Shown here: piece by piece, positions 18,692 through 27,099 of the stretch | Layout of the letters: the number at the start of each line of letters is the position of its first letter | Numbering within the stretch: the stretch's first letter is position 1 | Origin: Roseomonas haemaphysalidis | GTDB taxonomy: Bacteria > Pseudomonadota > Alphaproteobacteria > Acetobacterales > Acetobacteraceae | Assembly: GCF_017355405.1 (NCBI RefSeq) | Contig: NZ_CP061177.1 | Coordinates: 2,912,501 to 2,976,500 of the forward strand | Length of the DNA: 64,000 bases | Reading direction: 5' to 3' | Notes under the pieces: model-generated | Databases searched by the model: none | What the model was told of the DNA's origin: nothing | The model's input: the letters and a program-made list of their open reading frames with translations, nothing else | Translations under genes and position numbers: made by a program

Positions 18692-19989
18692 CCGGCGATC
18701 AGTTCGTTGAACATGCGGTGCCAGTTCAGCTCCGCGCCCAGGCGCATGAAGGCGCTGCCGAGGCCCACCGCGCTGCGGTCCACCAGCACGAACTCACGCG
18801 GCGGGCGCACGCCACCGGTGCGCTTCAGCCCGGCATGCACCTCCGCCGCCACCTTGCGGCCGAAGTCGGGGTCGCCGCCGGTCTGGATCGGCCGCACCCG
18901 GTCGTCCAGCAGCGGCTCGTGCAGGAAGCGCGCCCACAGGTCGAGCACTTCCATCTTTTCGCGCGTCAGGTTGGTGAAGCCCCAGTCGCGATAGGCCTGC
19001 TCGGCCTTGTCCTTGTCGCCGTCGCGCATCGCCTCGTACAGCGTGATGACGCCGGTCAGGAACTGTGGCGGGAAGACGCGGATGGTGCCGAAGTCCAGCA
19101 GGTTGATGCCCGCCGGCGCATCGCCGCTGGCCTGCCGCACCTGGTAGTTGCCCAGATGCGGGTCCCCGTGGATGACGCCGAAGCGGTAGAAGGGCGTGTA
19201 CCAGGCGTGGAACAGCGCGCGCGCGTACGCGTTGCGCTCCTCCAGCGACGGGCCTTCCGCCAGCCGCTCCAGGATCGGCCGCCCGTCCAGCCAGGACATG
19301 GTCAGCAGGCGCTTGGAGCAGTAGCCCTCCACCGGCATCGGCACGTCCACGTCGGACTCGCCTTCCAGCATGCGGTTGTACAGCCGCATCTGGGCGGCTT
19401 CCCGCTCGTAATCGAGCTCCTCGCGCAGGCGGTCGCTCAGTTCCAGATACACGTCGTCATGCTGAATGGCGTCGTCCATGCGGGCGAACAGCCCCATGGC
19501 CAGCTTCAACTGGCGCAGGTCGGCTTCCACCACGCTGCTCATGTCCGGGTACTGCAGCTTGCAGGCCACCAGTTGCCCGTCCGGCAGGGTGGCGCGGTGC
19601 ACCTGGCCCAGGCTGGCGGCGGCGGCGGCCTCCTGCCCGAAGGAGCGAAACCTCGACTGCCAGTCCGGCCCCAGCTCGCTGGCCATGCGGCGGCGCACGA
19701 AGTTCCAGCCCATCGGCGGCGCATTGGCCTGCAGCGCCGCCAGCTCCTGCTGGTATTCCGGCGGCAGGGCATTGGGTACGGTGGACAGGAATTGCGCCAC
19801 CTTCATCAGCGGGCCCTTCAGCCCGCCGAGCAGCGCCTTCAGGTCGTTGGCGTGGTTTGCCTTGTCGGTCTTGATGCCGAGGTAGCGGGCCCCCGCCATG
19901 CGGGCAGCGATGCCCCCCACGGCGCCCGAGGTCTGCGCCATGCGCCGCACCTCGCCGAAGAGGGTGCGACCCTCGCGATCCTCAGCCAT
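18619..19989 (-). CDS. AarF/ABC1/UbiB kinase family protein
   Basis: This 456-residue protein belongs to the atypical kinase family of UbiB/COQ8, which supports ubiquinone production. The Ala-rich nucleotide loop AAAAASLGQV is at 121-130, the catalytic HGDPHLGN at 274-281 and the metal-binding DFG at 299-301. The inhibitory KxGQ motif reads KVAQ (63-66), so the glycine is replaced by alanine. There is no C-terminal membrane anchor. The start at 19987-19989 lies inside the last codons of pepF (8-base overlap). Confidence 0.9.
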   Translation of the reverse strand: MAEDREGRTLFGEVRRMAQTSGAVGGIAARMAGARYLGIKTDKANHANDLKALLGGLKGPLMKVAQFLSTVPNALPPEYQQELAALQANAPPMGWNFVRRRMASELGPDWQSRFRSFGQEAAAAASLGQVHRATLPDGQLVACKLQYPDMSSVVEADLRQLKLAMGLFARMDDAIQHDDVYLELSDRLREELDYEREAAQMRLYNRMLEGESDVDVPMPVEGYCSKRLLTMSWLDGRPILERLAEGPSLEERNAYARALFHAWYTPFYRFGVIHGDPHLGNYQVRQASGDAPAGINLLDFGTIRVFPPQFLTGVITLYEAMRDGDKDKAEQAYRDWGFTNLTREKMEVLDLWARFLHEPLLDDRVRPIQTGGDPDFGRKVAAEVHAGLKRTGGVRPPREFVLVDRSAVGLGSAFMRLGAELNWHRMFNELIAGYKQEDLANRQATALKEAGVPPTV

Positions 19990-21844
19990 CCGCGCGCTCC
20001 AGTTCGTCGCGCCCGTCGGCGCGTTCCAGTTCGTCGATAAAGCCGGAAATGACATCGAGCCCCTTCTGCCAGAAGGCGGGGTCGGCGGCGTTCAACCCGA
20101 AGGGGGCCAGCAGCTCCTGGTGCCGCAGCGTGCCACCGGCCCGCAGAAGCTCAAGGTACTTGGCAGGGAAGTCGGCCACCTTGCCATCCTGGAACACACC
20201 ATACAGCGCGTTCACCAAGCAGTCCCCGAAGGCATAGGCGTAGACGTAGAACGGCGAATGCACGAAGTGGGGGATGTAGGACCAGTAGATCTCGTAGTCC
20301 GGCGTGAACTCGAAGGCCGGGCCGAGGCTTTCCACCTGCACCTGCATCCACAGCGCGCCGATTTCCTCGCGCGACAGTTCGCCGTTGCGGCGGGCGTCGT
20401 GCAGCAGCGTCTCGAAGCGGTAGAACGCAATCTGGCGCACCACCGTGTTCAGCATGTCCTCCACCTTGCCGGCCAGCAGGGCGCGGCGGCGGCGGGGGTC
20501 CGTTTCGGCATCCAGCACGGCGCGGAAGGTCAGCATCTCGCCGAACACGCTGGCCGTCTCGGCCAGCGTCAGCGGCGTGCCGGACATCAGGTAGCCCTGG
20601 TCGGCCGCCAGCACCTGATGCACGCCATGGCCCAGCTCATGCGCCAGCGTCATCACGTCGCGCGACTTGCCGTGGTAATTGACCAGCAGATACGGGTGCG
20701 CGGCCGGCACGGTGGGGTGCGCGAAGGCGCCGCTGGCCTTGCCGGGGCGCAGCGCCGCGTCGATCCAGGGCCGGTCGAAGAAACGCTTGCCGATGCTGCC
20801 GAGCTGCGGGTCGAAACCGGAATAGGCCGCCAGCACGCGGTCCCGCGCGGCGTCCCACGGAATCTCGCTGTCATCCTCGTCCGGCAGGGGGGCGTTGCGG
20901 TCCCAGTGCTGCATCTTATCCAGCCCCAGCCACTTCGCCTTCATGGCGTAGTAGCGGTGCGACAGCCGGGGGAAGGAGGCGACGACGGCGCCGACCAGCG
21001 CGTCCACCACCTCGTCCTCGACCATGTTGGCGCGGTTGCGGCTGCTGCCGGGGCGTGGGTAGTTGCGCCAGCCGTCCACGATCTCCTTGTCCTTGGACAG
21101 GGTGTTGGTGATCAGCGTGAAAAGCCGGGCATTCGCCCCGAAGGCGGCCGAAACACCGCGGGCCGCAGCTTCGCGAACGCCGCGGTCACGGTCGGACAGC
21201 TTGTTCAGCGCGGCCGACACGTTCAGCGTTTCCTCGCCGACCTTGACCTCCATGCCGGCCACCGTCTCGTCGAACAGGCGGTTCCAGGCCGACCGGCCCG
21301 TCACCTCCTTCTCATGCAGCAGGCGCTCCGCCTCGTCAGACAGCTGGTGCGGGCGGAACACCCGCAGGTCGCGCAGGAAGGGGCGGTAGCGCGCCAGCGC
21401 CGGGCTCTGCGCCAGCTTGGCCTCCAGCGGCGCTTCCTCCAGCTTGTTCAGCTCCAGCGTGAAGAACAGCAGGTTGGAGGAGATGGCCGTCACCCGCTCC
21501 TGCATGGTCTGGTAGAAGCGGCCGTTGGCGGCATCCTGCGCGTCGCCCGCGAAGACCAGCTGGGCATAGGACATGATCCGCCCCAGCACTTCCTCGATGC
21601 GCTCATAGGTGGCGATGGCGGCGGCCAGGGCGTCGCCGGGCAGGTCAGCCAGCTTGCCGGCATGAGCCGCCTGGAACGCCGCGGACTCTGCCGTGGATCG
21701 CTGCAGGTCGGCTTCCAGCACCGGATCGGCGGGGCCGGCATACAGGTCCGACAGGTCCCAGACCGGCAGGCTGCCTTCCCCGCCCACGGCCTGGCTGCGG
21801 GATTCGGTGTCGCGGGGAAGCGGGCTGTCGGGAGTGAACTGCAC
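19982..21844 (-). CDS. pepF: M3 family oligoendopeptidase
   Basis: This zinc metallopeptidase cleaves short peptides in the cytosol. It has 620 residues, normal for PepF. The zinc motif HELGH is at about 402-406, and the C-terminal FEFTPDYEIYWSYIPHF is characteristic of the family. The frame is open further upstream, but the GTG at 21842-21844 gives the family-like N-terminus (WDLSDLYAG near residue 28). The end overlaps the start of the AarF-like gene by 8 bases. Confidence 0.92.
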   Translation of the reverse strand: MQFTPDSPLPRDTESRSQAVGGEGSLPVWDLSDLYAGPADPVLEADLQRSTAESAAFQAAHAGKLADLPGDALAAAIATYERIEEVLGRIMSYAQLVFAGDAQDAANGRFYQTMQERVTAISSNLLFFTLELNKLEEAPLEAKLAQSPALARYRPFLRDLRVFRPHQLSDEAERLLHEKEVTGRSAWNRLFDETVAGMEVKVGEETLNVSAALNKLSDRDRGVREAAARGVSAAFGANARLFTLITNTLSKDKEIVDGWRNYPRPGSSRNRANMVEDEVVDALVGAVVASFPRLSHRYYAMKAKWLGLDKMQHWDRNAPLPDEDDSEIPWDAARDRVLAAYSGFDPQLGSIGKRFFDRPWIDAALRPGKASGAFAHPTVPAAHPYLLVNYHGKSRDVMTLAHELGHGVHQVLAADQGYLMSGTPLTLAETASVFGEMLTFRAVLDAETDPRRRRALLAGKVEDMLNTVVRQIAFYRFETLLHDARRNGELSREEIGALWMQVQVESLGPAFEFTPDYEIYWSYIPHFVHSPFYVYAYAFGDCLVNALYGVFQDGKVADFPAKYLELLRAGGTLRHQELLAPFGLNAADPAFWQKGLDVISGFIDELERADGRDELERADG

Positions 21845-21966
21845 GGTACGCCTTGCGGTTGTGGTTCTGTCCCTCCCGATATAAGCCCAATGACCGGCAG
21901 GCCAAGCGCCCGCCGCCACACGCCGGCAAAACAACCGCCGCGATCCGCGAAGACAGGGAGCTACGC

Positions 21967-23682
21967 TTGGCCGACAGCACCGCCACGGACCCCGCCTGGA
22001 ACAGCCTGCCGGGCATGATGCTGTCCCTCGCCCGGCGCTGGCCGCAGCGGCCGATGCTGCGGTTCTGGCGGGACGGCGCCTGGCATAGCACAAGCTGGGC
22101 CGAATACGCCCTGGCCGTGGCCGCCGTCGCCGCCGGGCTGCGGGCGCGCGGCGTTTCGCCGGGTGACCGCGTGCTGCTGGTGTCGGAAAACCGGCCGGAA
22201 TTCATCATCGCCGACACCGCCGTGATGGCGATCGGCGCCGTGTCCGTGCCCACCTACACCACCAACACGGCAGCCGACCACGCGCATATCCTGCGCGACT
22301 CAGGGGCGCGCGTGGCCGTCGTTTCCACCGCCAAGCTGGCTCGGGCGGTGCGCGACGCGGCGGGGCCGGACGGGCTCGACGTCCTGGTGCAGATGGAGCC
22401 CGGCGACGGCGTGGGATGGGCCGAGTTGCTGGCTACCCCCGCCGACCTGCCCATGCTGGTGGCCGAGGTGGACCACATCCCGCCCGGCCGGCTGGCCTGC
22501 CTGATCTATACCTCCGGCACCGGCGGCACCCCCAAGGGCGTGATGCTGCCGCACAGGGCCATGCTGGCCAACCGCCACGGCATCGCCGGCTTCATCGAGA
22601 AGCTGAACATGCCGGAAGGGTCCTGCTACCTGTCCTTTCTGCCCCTGAGCCATGCCTATGAGCACACGGTGGGCAACTTCCTGTTGCCGTCCTTCGGGCT
22701 GGAGGTGGTGTACAGCCGTGGCGCCGAGAAACTGGCGGCCGAGCTGCAAAGCATCCGCCCCGCCATGGTGACCGCCGTGCCCCGGCTGTTCGAGGTGCTG
22801 CGCGCCCGCATCCTGGCCGGGCTGGAAAAGGAAAAGCCGCTGGCCCGCAAGCTGTTCGACCGGGCCCTGGCGCTCGGGCTGCGGCGCATGGACGGGCCGA
22901 AGCTCGGGTTGCTGGAGCGGCTGGAGGATGCCGTTCTGGACCGGCTGGTGCGCAACAAGACGCGCGAGCGCTTCGGCGGCAAGGTGGCGGCGCTGGTATC
23001 CGGCGGCGCGCGGCTGGACCCGGGCCTGTCGGGCTTCTTTATCGCGCTCGGCCTGCCGGTGATCCAGGGCTACGGCCAGACCGAGGCCGGGCCGGTGATC
23101 AGCGTCAACCTGCCGTGGGACAACCGCCGCCACACCGTCGGCCGCCTGCTGGACGGCGTGGAGGCACGCATCGCCGGGGATGGCGAGGTGCTGGTCCGGG
23201 GCGCGCTGGTGATGGACGGCTACTGGAACAATCCGGACGCCACCGCCCAGGCACTGGTGGAACTGCCGGACGGCGGCGACCCCTGGCTGCACACCGGCGA
23301 CGTGGGTGAGATCCACGACGGCTACCTGCGGATCACCGACCGCAAGCGCGACATCATCAAGACCCTGGGGGGCGACATGGTCAGCCCCGCGCGGATCGAG
23401 GGCATGCTGATGGCGGAGCCCGAGATCGCCCAGGCCGTGGTGGCCGGCGACGGCCGCCCCGGCATCGCCGCCTTGTTGGTGCCGGCGGACGGCATGCAGG
23501 ACAAGGTGGCGGAGGCCGTGAAGCGGGTGAACGCCCGCCTGTCCTCCATCGAGCGTATCCGCTTCAGCAAGGTGATGCCGCCCTTCACCGCCGAGGATGG
23601 GCTGCTGACGCCGACCATGAAGATTAAGCGCCGCGCCGTGCTGACGGCCCACGCCGCGGTGCTGGACAGCCTTTACCGCTGA
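21967..23682 (+). CDS. AMP-dependent long-chain fatty acid-CoA ligase
   Basis: The protein has 571 residues. The ATP loop YTSGTGGTPKG is at 181-191, YGQTEAGP is the A5 motif, and TGDVGEIHDGYLRITDRKRD marks the hinge region. These belong to the ANL superfamily, long-chain acyl-CoA synthetase (FadD15-like) branch. It activates a fatty acid to its CoA ester. I chose the TTG at 21967 because GGGAG sits six bases upstream and the family N-terminus follows; a longer open frame to 21853 looks non-coding. The gene diverges from pepF. Confidence 0.9.
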   Translation: MADSTATDPAWNSLPGMMLSLARRWPQRPMLRFWRDGAWHSTSWAEYALAVAAVAAGLRARGVSPGDRVLLVSENRPEFIIADTAVMAIGAVSVPTYTTNTAADHAHILRDSGARVAVVSTAKLARAVRDAAGPDGLDVLVQMEPGDGVGWAELLATPADLPMLVAEVDHIPPGRLACLIYTSGTGGTPKGVMLPHRAMLANRHGIAGFIEKLNMPEGSCYLSFLPLSHAYEHTVGNFLLPSFGLEVVYSRGAEKLAAELQSIRPAMVTAVPRLFEVLRARILAGLEKEKPLARKLFDRALALGLRRMDGPKLGLLERLEDAVLDRLVRNKTRERFGGKVAALVSGGARLDPGLSGFFIALGLPVIQGYGQTEAGPVISVNLPWDNRRHTVGRLLDGVEARIAGDGEVLVRGALVMDGYWNNPDATAQALVELPDGGDPWLHTGDVGEIHDGYLRITDRKRDIIKTLGGDMVSPARIEGMLMAEPEIAQAVVAGDGRPGIAALLVPADGMQDKVAEAVKRVNARLSSIERIRFSKVMPPFTAEDGLLTPTMKIKRRAVLTAHAAVLDSLYR

Positions 23683-23711
23683 CCAGCCCCGATGCGCGGG
23701 CCGGAGGCTGA

Positions 23712-24827
23712 TCAGGCCGATTGCGGGATGATGCTGATCATCTCGTCTTCGCTGGGCTCCTTGGCCGGCTTCAGCTTCAGCGCCTGATCGGGCTGCACGG
23801 AGCGGCTGCGCTGCGCCGGCTCCAGCGTCACGGTCTCGCCGCTGTCCAGCGAGCGTTCCACCGCCTCCAGCACCCGCATGTCGAACAGCCCTTCCTCGCC
23901 ATCGGCTTCCGGATGGCGGTCGTTCAGGATGCAATCCGAGAAATACTGCGTTTCGTTGCCGAACTGCTCCACCGGATCGAAGCTGTGGGTCTTCTCGCCA
24001 TTCTTGGTCTTCTCGACATATTCGATACCGGTCGTCGGGCCGAACATGAAGGCGGGCGAGGCATGGATGCTGGCCTCGGTGCCGGCGAGGTCGAAGAACT
24101 CCGCCGGGGCGGTCGCGTAGCTGACGGTGAACTGCGCCAGCCGGTCACCGGGAAAGCGCAGCGTGACCGCCACCGTGTCATGGAAGTTGAAGCCGCGGCC
24201 CGGGGTCTTGGTCCCCACCGCGTGCACGGAAATGGGTTCCAGGCCGAACAGGTTGCGCGCGGCGTTCAGCGGATAGGTGCCCATGTCCGGCACCGGGCCG
24301 CCCCAGTAGCCGTTGTGCCCCCGTGAATTCGCTTCCGCGACGTTTTGGGCGAAGGTGGAAACAAAGGCGCGCAGGTCGCCGAACTCGCCGGCCCGGGCCC
24401 GGGTGATCATCTCCACCGTGCCCGGCTCATGGTGCAGGCGGTAGGCGATCATCAGCTTGGCGCCAGACTTCTGCTGCGCCGCCAGGATCTGCTCGGCTTC
24501 CGCCACGCTGGACGCCATCGGCTTTTCCAGCAGCACGTGAATGCCGGCCTCCAGCGCCGGGACGGTGTATTTCAGGTGCAGGAAGTTGGGCGTGGCGACG
24601 TAGACGGCGTCGATCTCGCCGGACGCCAGCAGCGCGTCGTATTGCTCATACGACCACGCCTTGATGCCGTAGAGCTTGGCCAGCTTGTCCGCCTTCACCG
24701 GATCGCCGGTGACCAGCGCCGCCAGCTCGGAATTGCTGGTGCGGGCGATGCCCGGCATGAAGGCCTGCTGCGAGATCTGCCCGCCGGCGACCACGGCGTA
24801 GCGGATCTTCTTCTTGAACCCGAACAT
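23712..24827 (-). CDS. Gfo/Idh/MocA family oxidoreductase
   Basis: This 371-residue protein has an N-terminal Rossmann fold with the dinucleotide loop VVAGGQIS at 12-19 and the family's EKP motif at 101-103. A C-terminal alpha/beta domain follows. It is probably an NAD(P)-dependent sugar or cyclitol dehydrogenase; the substrate is not evident. A tail of about 40 residues rich in Lys/Pro/Glu follows the domain. The ATG at 24825-24827 gives the normal family start. The nearest upstream genes are gapR and DUF1244. Confidence 0.87.
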   Translation of the reverse strand: MFGFKKKIRYAVVAGGQISQQAFMPGIARTSNSELAALVTGDPVKADKLAKLYGIKAWSYEQYDALLASGEIDAVYVATPNFLHLKYTVPALEAGIHVLLEKPMASSVAEAEQILAAQQKSGAKLMIAYRLHHEPGTVEMITRARAGEFGDLRAFVSTFAQNVAEANSRGHNGYWGGPVPDMGTYPLNAARNLFGLEPISVHAVGTKTPGRGFNFHDTVAVTLRFPGDRLAQFTVSYATAPAEFFDLAGTEASIHASPAFMFGPTTGIEYVEKTKNGEKTHSFDPVEQFGNETQYFSDCILNDRHPEADGEEGLFDMRVLEAVERSLDSGETVTLEPAQRSRSVQPDQALKLKPAKEPSEDEMISIIPQSA

Positions 24828-24961
24828 GATGCAACCCCACTGAATGAACCCGGTCGCCGGGCCAACGCGGGGCCTCGTCGGGGGGTTGCCGCCGCCGGGC
24901 ACGGCGCGGGCCGCCCCGTCCTGCGGCGGCCCCGTCCGGGGAGCGGGGCGACATCGCGAAT

Positions 24962-24992
24962 GGCCGGGGAGGGACAGCCGCCCTCCCCGGCC
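24962..24992 (-). terminator. strong hairpin downstream of gapR
   Basis: A perfect 12-bp inverted repeat (GGCCGGGGAGGG, 24962-24973; CCCTCCCCGGCC, 24981-24992) has a 7-nt loop. It starts four bases past the gapR stop codon. No T-tract follows on the minus strand, so it could be a weak or factor-assisted terminator, or an mRNA 3' stabiliser. Confidence 0.5.
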
Positions 24993-24995
24993 CGG

Positions 24996-25298
24996 TCACA
25001 TGCCCAGCGCGCGGCGGTACAGGTCCAGCAGGGTTTCCTGCTCTTCCACATCCGCCGGCTCCTGCTTGCGGATGCGGATGATCTGGCGAATCACCTTGAC
25101 CTCGAACCCGGCCGACTTCGCTTCGGCGAAGATGTCCTTGATGTCGTCGGCCAGCGCCTTGCGCTCTTCCTCCAGGCGCTCCACCCGCTCGATGATCGAG
25201 CGCAGGCGGTCGGCGGCGATGCCACCGACTTCGCTTTCTGGGTCGGCCGCCTGGCGGTCGCGGCTGGCCTTCGCGTCCTGTTCGTCGAATTCGTCCAT
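24996..25298 (-). CDS. gapR: GapR family nucleoid-associated protein (DUF2312)
   Basis: This 100-residue helical protein contains the DUF2312 domain over about residues 25-100. It has the GGIAADRLRSIIERVERLEEERK helix and a basic KVIRQIIRIRK stretch (69-79). In Caulobacter, GapR binds overtwisted AT-rich DNA as a clamp and supports replication and topoisomerase action. The acidic first 20 residues are poorly conserved. It is a monocistronic gene between two hairpins and follows the DUF1244 gene on the same strand. Confidence 0.93.
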   Translation of the reverse strand: MDEFDEQDAKASRDRQAADPESEVGGIAADRLRSIIERVERLEEERKALADDIKDIFAEAKSAGFEVKVIRQIIRIRKQEPADVEEQETLLDLYRRALGM

Positions 25299-25341
25299 CA
25301 GGGGTCTCCGGCCAAGGTGCGAAACACACGTCCAAACAAGA

Positions 25342-25362
25342 CCGGCGCCATGAAGGCGCCGG
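25342..25362 (-). terminator. intrinsic terminator after the DUF1244 gene
   Basis: On the minus strand a perfect 8-bp stem (CCGGCGCC/GGCGCCGG) with a 5-nt loop is followed by TCTTGTTT. This is a reasonable intrinsic terminator between the DUF1244 gene and gapR. Confidence 0.6.
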
Positions 25363-25414
25363 GGGCCGGGATATAGCCGGGCGGACCGGGGGCGGCAATC
25401 GCGCCGCCCAAGGC

Positions 25415-25723
25415 TCAGTGGGAGTGGTCGCCCTTGGAGAAGGCGGCCTGCTGCTGCGGGTTGGCTGCCTTCTGGTGCTTCGCCTGCCATTCCTTGTACG
25501 GCATGCCGTAGACCGTTTCGCGCGCCTCGGCATCCGGCAGCGGGATGCCCTGCCCTTCCGCCGCCTCGCGGTACCAGCGGCTCAGGCAGTTGCGGCAGAA
25601 CCCGGCCAGGTTCATCAGGTCGATGTTCTGCACGTCCGTCCGCTCCCGCAGGTGCTCGACCAGGCGGCGGAAGGCGGCGGCTTCCAGCTCGGTGCGGGTG
25701 GCGGCGTCGATCTCGGTGGTCAT
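25415..25723 (-). CDS. DUF1244 domain-containing protein
   Basis: This 102-residue protein contains the DUF1244 core with LVEHLRERTDVQNIDLMNLA and FCRNCLSRWYREAAE. The Cys-x2-Cys pair (Cys44, Cys47) may bind metal. The C-terminus is His/Gln-rich. The family is widespread in proteobacteria, with no function I can name. The ATG at 25721-25723 was chosen over an upstream in-frame start, because the family begins close to it. Confidence 0.9.
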   Translation of the reverse strand: MTTEIDAATRTELEAAAFRRLVEHLRERTDVQNIDLMNLAGFCRNCLSRWYREAAEGQGIPLPDAEARETVYGMPYKEWQAKHQKAANPQQQAAFSKGDHSH

Positions 25724-25775
25724 GGGCGTGGCCCTCCTTGTCACCGCGACAGGTGGGGCGGGAGGGCCGCCCGGT

Positions 25776-26960
25776 TCAAGCGTTGCCGGACAGGTAGTCC
25801 ATGGCCGCCTGCACACCGCCGCTCTGATGCGGCACGCCGGCCAGCCGCAGCCCCATCTCCACCCCCGTCAGCGTACCCATCACCTGCAGGTCGCCGATGT
25901 CGCCCAGGTGCCCGATGCGGAACACCCGGTCGTTCAGCCGGCCGAGGCCATTGCCCAGGCTCATGTTGAACTTGTCCAGGATGGCGGCGCGCAGCCCGTT
26001 GGCGGAATGGCCTTCCGGCAGGCGCACGGCGGTGAGCACGGGGGAATAATGGCGCGGGTCCTCGCACTGGATTTCCAGGCCCCAGGCGCGCACGGCGCGG
26101 CGGGTAGCCTCGCCATGGCGCTCATGCCGCGCGAAGACGTCGTCCAACCCCTGCTCCTGCAGCATGTCCAGCGCCGCATCCAGCGCGTACAGCATGTTGG
26201 TGGCGGGGGTGTAGGGAAAGTAGCCGGTGGCGTTGCTGGCCAGCATCGGCCGCCAGTCCCAGAAGGACCGCGGCAGCTTCGCCCCTTCCGCCGCCTTCAG
26301 CGCCTTGTCCGAGATGGCGTTGAAGGACAGCCCCGGCGGCAGCATCAGCCCCTTCTGGGAGCCGGAGATCGTGACGTCCACCCCCCACTCGTCGTGCTTG
26401 TACTCGACCGAACCCAGCGAGGAGATGGTGTCCACCAGCAGCAGCGCGGGGTGGCCCGCCGCATCCATGGCGGCGCGCACCTCGTCGATCCGGCTGGTGG
26501 CGCCGGTGGAGGTTTCGTTGTGCACCACCGCCACGGCCTTGATGGCGTGCCCCGTGTCGGCCCGCAGTCGCTCGCCGATCGCCGCCACGTCGGCACCACG
26601 CCGCCAGTCGGTTTCGATCAACAGGGGCTTCAGCCCCAGCCGCTCGGCCATCTCGCGCCACAAGGCGGCGAACTGCCCGGTTTCGCACATCAGCACCGCG
26701 TCGCCGGGGGACAGGGTGTTGACCAGCGCCGCTTCCCACGCGCCGGTGCCGGAGGCGGGGTAGATGATCACCGGCCCCCGGGTGCCGAACACCGGCTTCA
26801 CCTTTTCCAGCAACTGCTTGCCGAACAGGCCGAAGTCGGGGCCGCGATGGTCCATGGTCGGGTTGTCCATGGCGCGCAGCACGCGGTCCGGCACGTTGGA
26901 CGGCCCCGGGATCTGCAGAAAATGCCGCCCGGCGGTGGGCTTGGACTGGAAATAGGCCAT
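25776..26960 (-). CDS. serine-glyoxylate / alanine-glyoxylate aminotransferase
   Basis: This class V PLP aminotransferase has 394 residues. The PLP lysine is Lys203 in SGSQKGLM, and GPSNVPDRVLRAM (19-31) and DTISSLGS (177-184) fit the serine-glyoxylate branch. The reaction turns glyoxylate plus serine into glycine plus hydroxypyruvate. It diverges from a glycolate/lactate-type FAD dehydrogenase (27100-29985) that could supply glyoxylate. The ATG at 26958-26960 is the family start. Confidence 0.92.
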   Translation of the reverse strand: MAYFQSKPTAGRHFLQIPGPSNVPDRVLRAMDNPTMDHRGPDFGLFGKQLLEKVKPVFGTRGPVIIYPASGTGAWEAALVNTLSPGDAVLMCETGQFAALWREMAERLGLKPLLIETDWRRGADVAAIGERLRADTGHAIKAVAVVHNETSTGATSRIDEVRAAMDAAGHPALLLVDTISSLGSVEYKHDEWGVDVTISGSQKGLMLPPGLSFNAISDKALKAAEGAKLPRSFWDWRPMLASNATGYFPYTPATNMLYALDAALDMLQEQGLDDVFARHERHGEATRRAVRAWGLEIQCEDPRHYSPVLTAVRLPEGHSANGLRAAILDKFNMSLGNGLGRLNDRVFRIGHLGDIGDLQVMGTLTGVEMGLRLAGVPHQSGGVQAAMDYLSGNA

Positions 26961-27027
26961 GGTGCTCGGTTCTCCCTGGGGCACAGCCGTAGCCGCCATC
27001 CATGCGCCGAGCCAATGAGTTCGGCTT

Positions 27028-27056
27028 GTCGGATCAATGAGCATTATAGATCGGAC
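27028..27056. promoter_or_regulatory. candidate operator/promoter between divergent glyoxylate genes
   Basis: An imperfect inverted repeat GTCGGATC (27028-27035) / GATCGGAC (27049-27056), 7 of 8 positions paired, flanks a 13-nt spacer with the AT-rich box TATAGA (27045-27050). CAATGAG also occurs twice, 22 bases apart (27013, 27035). The position between two divergent, metabolically linked genes makes regulation plausible. It was read by eye only. Confidence 0.3.
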
Positions 27057-27099
27057 AGGCGCCTTTCCGCCGGGTAGCATCCGGGCAAAAGGGAATGCC

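Noticed and set aside
23679..23715. A long-looped inverted repeat between the AMP ligase and the MocA gene
   Set aside because: One mismatch, a 17-base loop and no T-tract.
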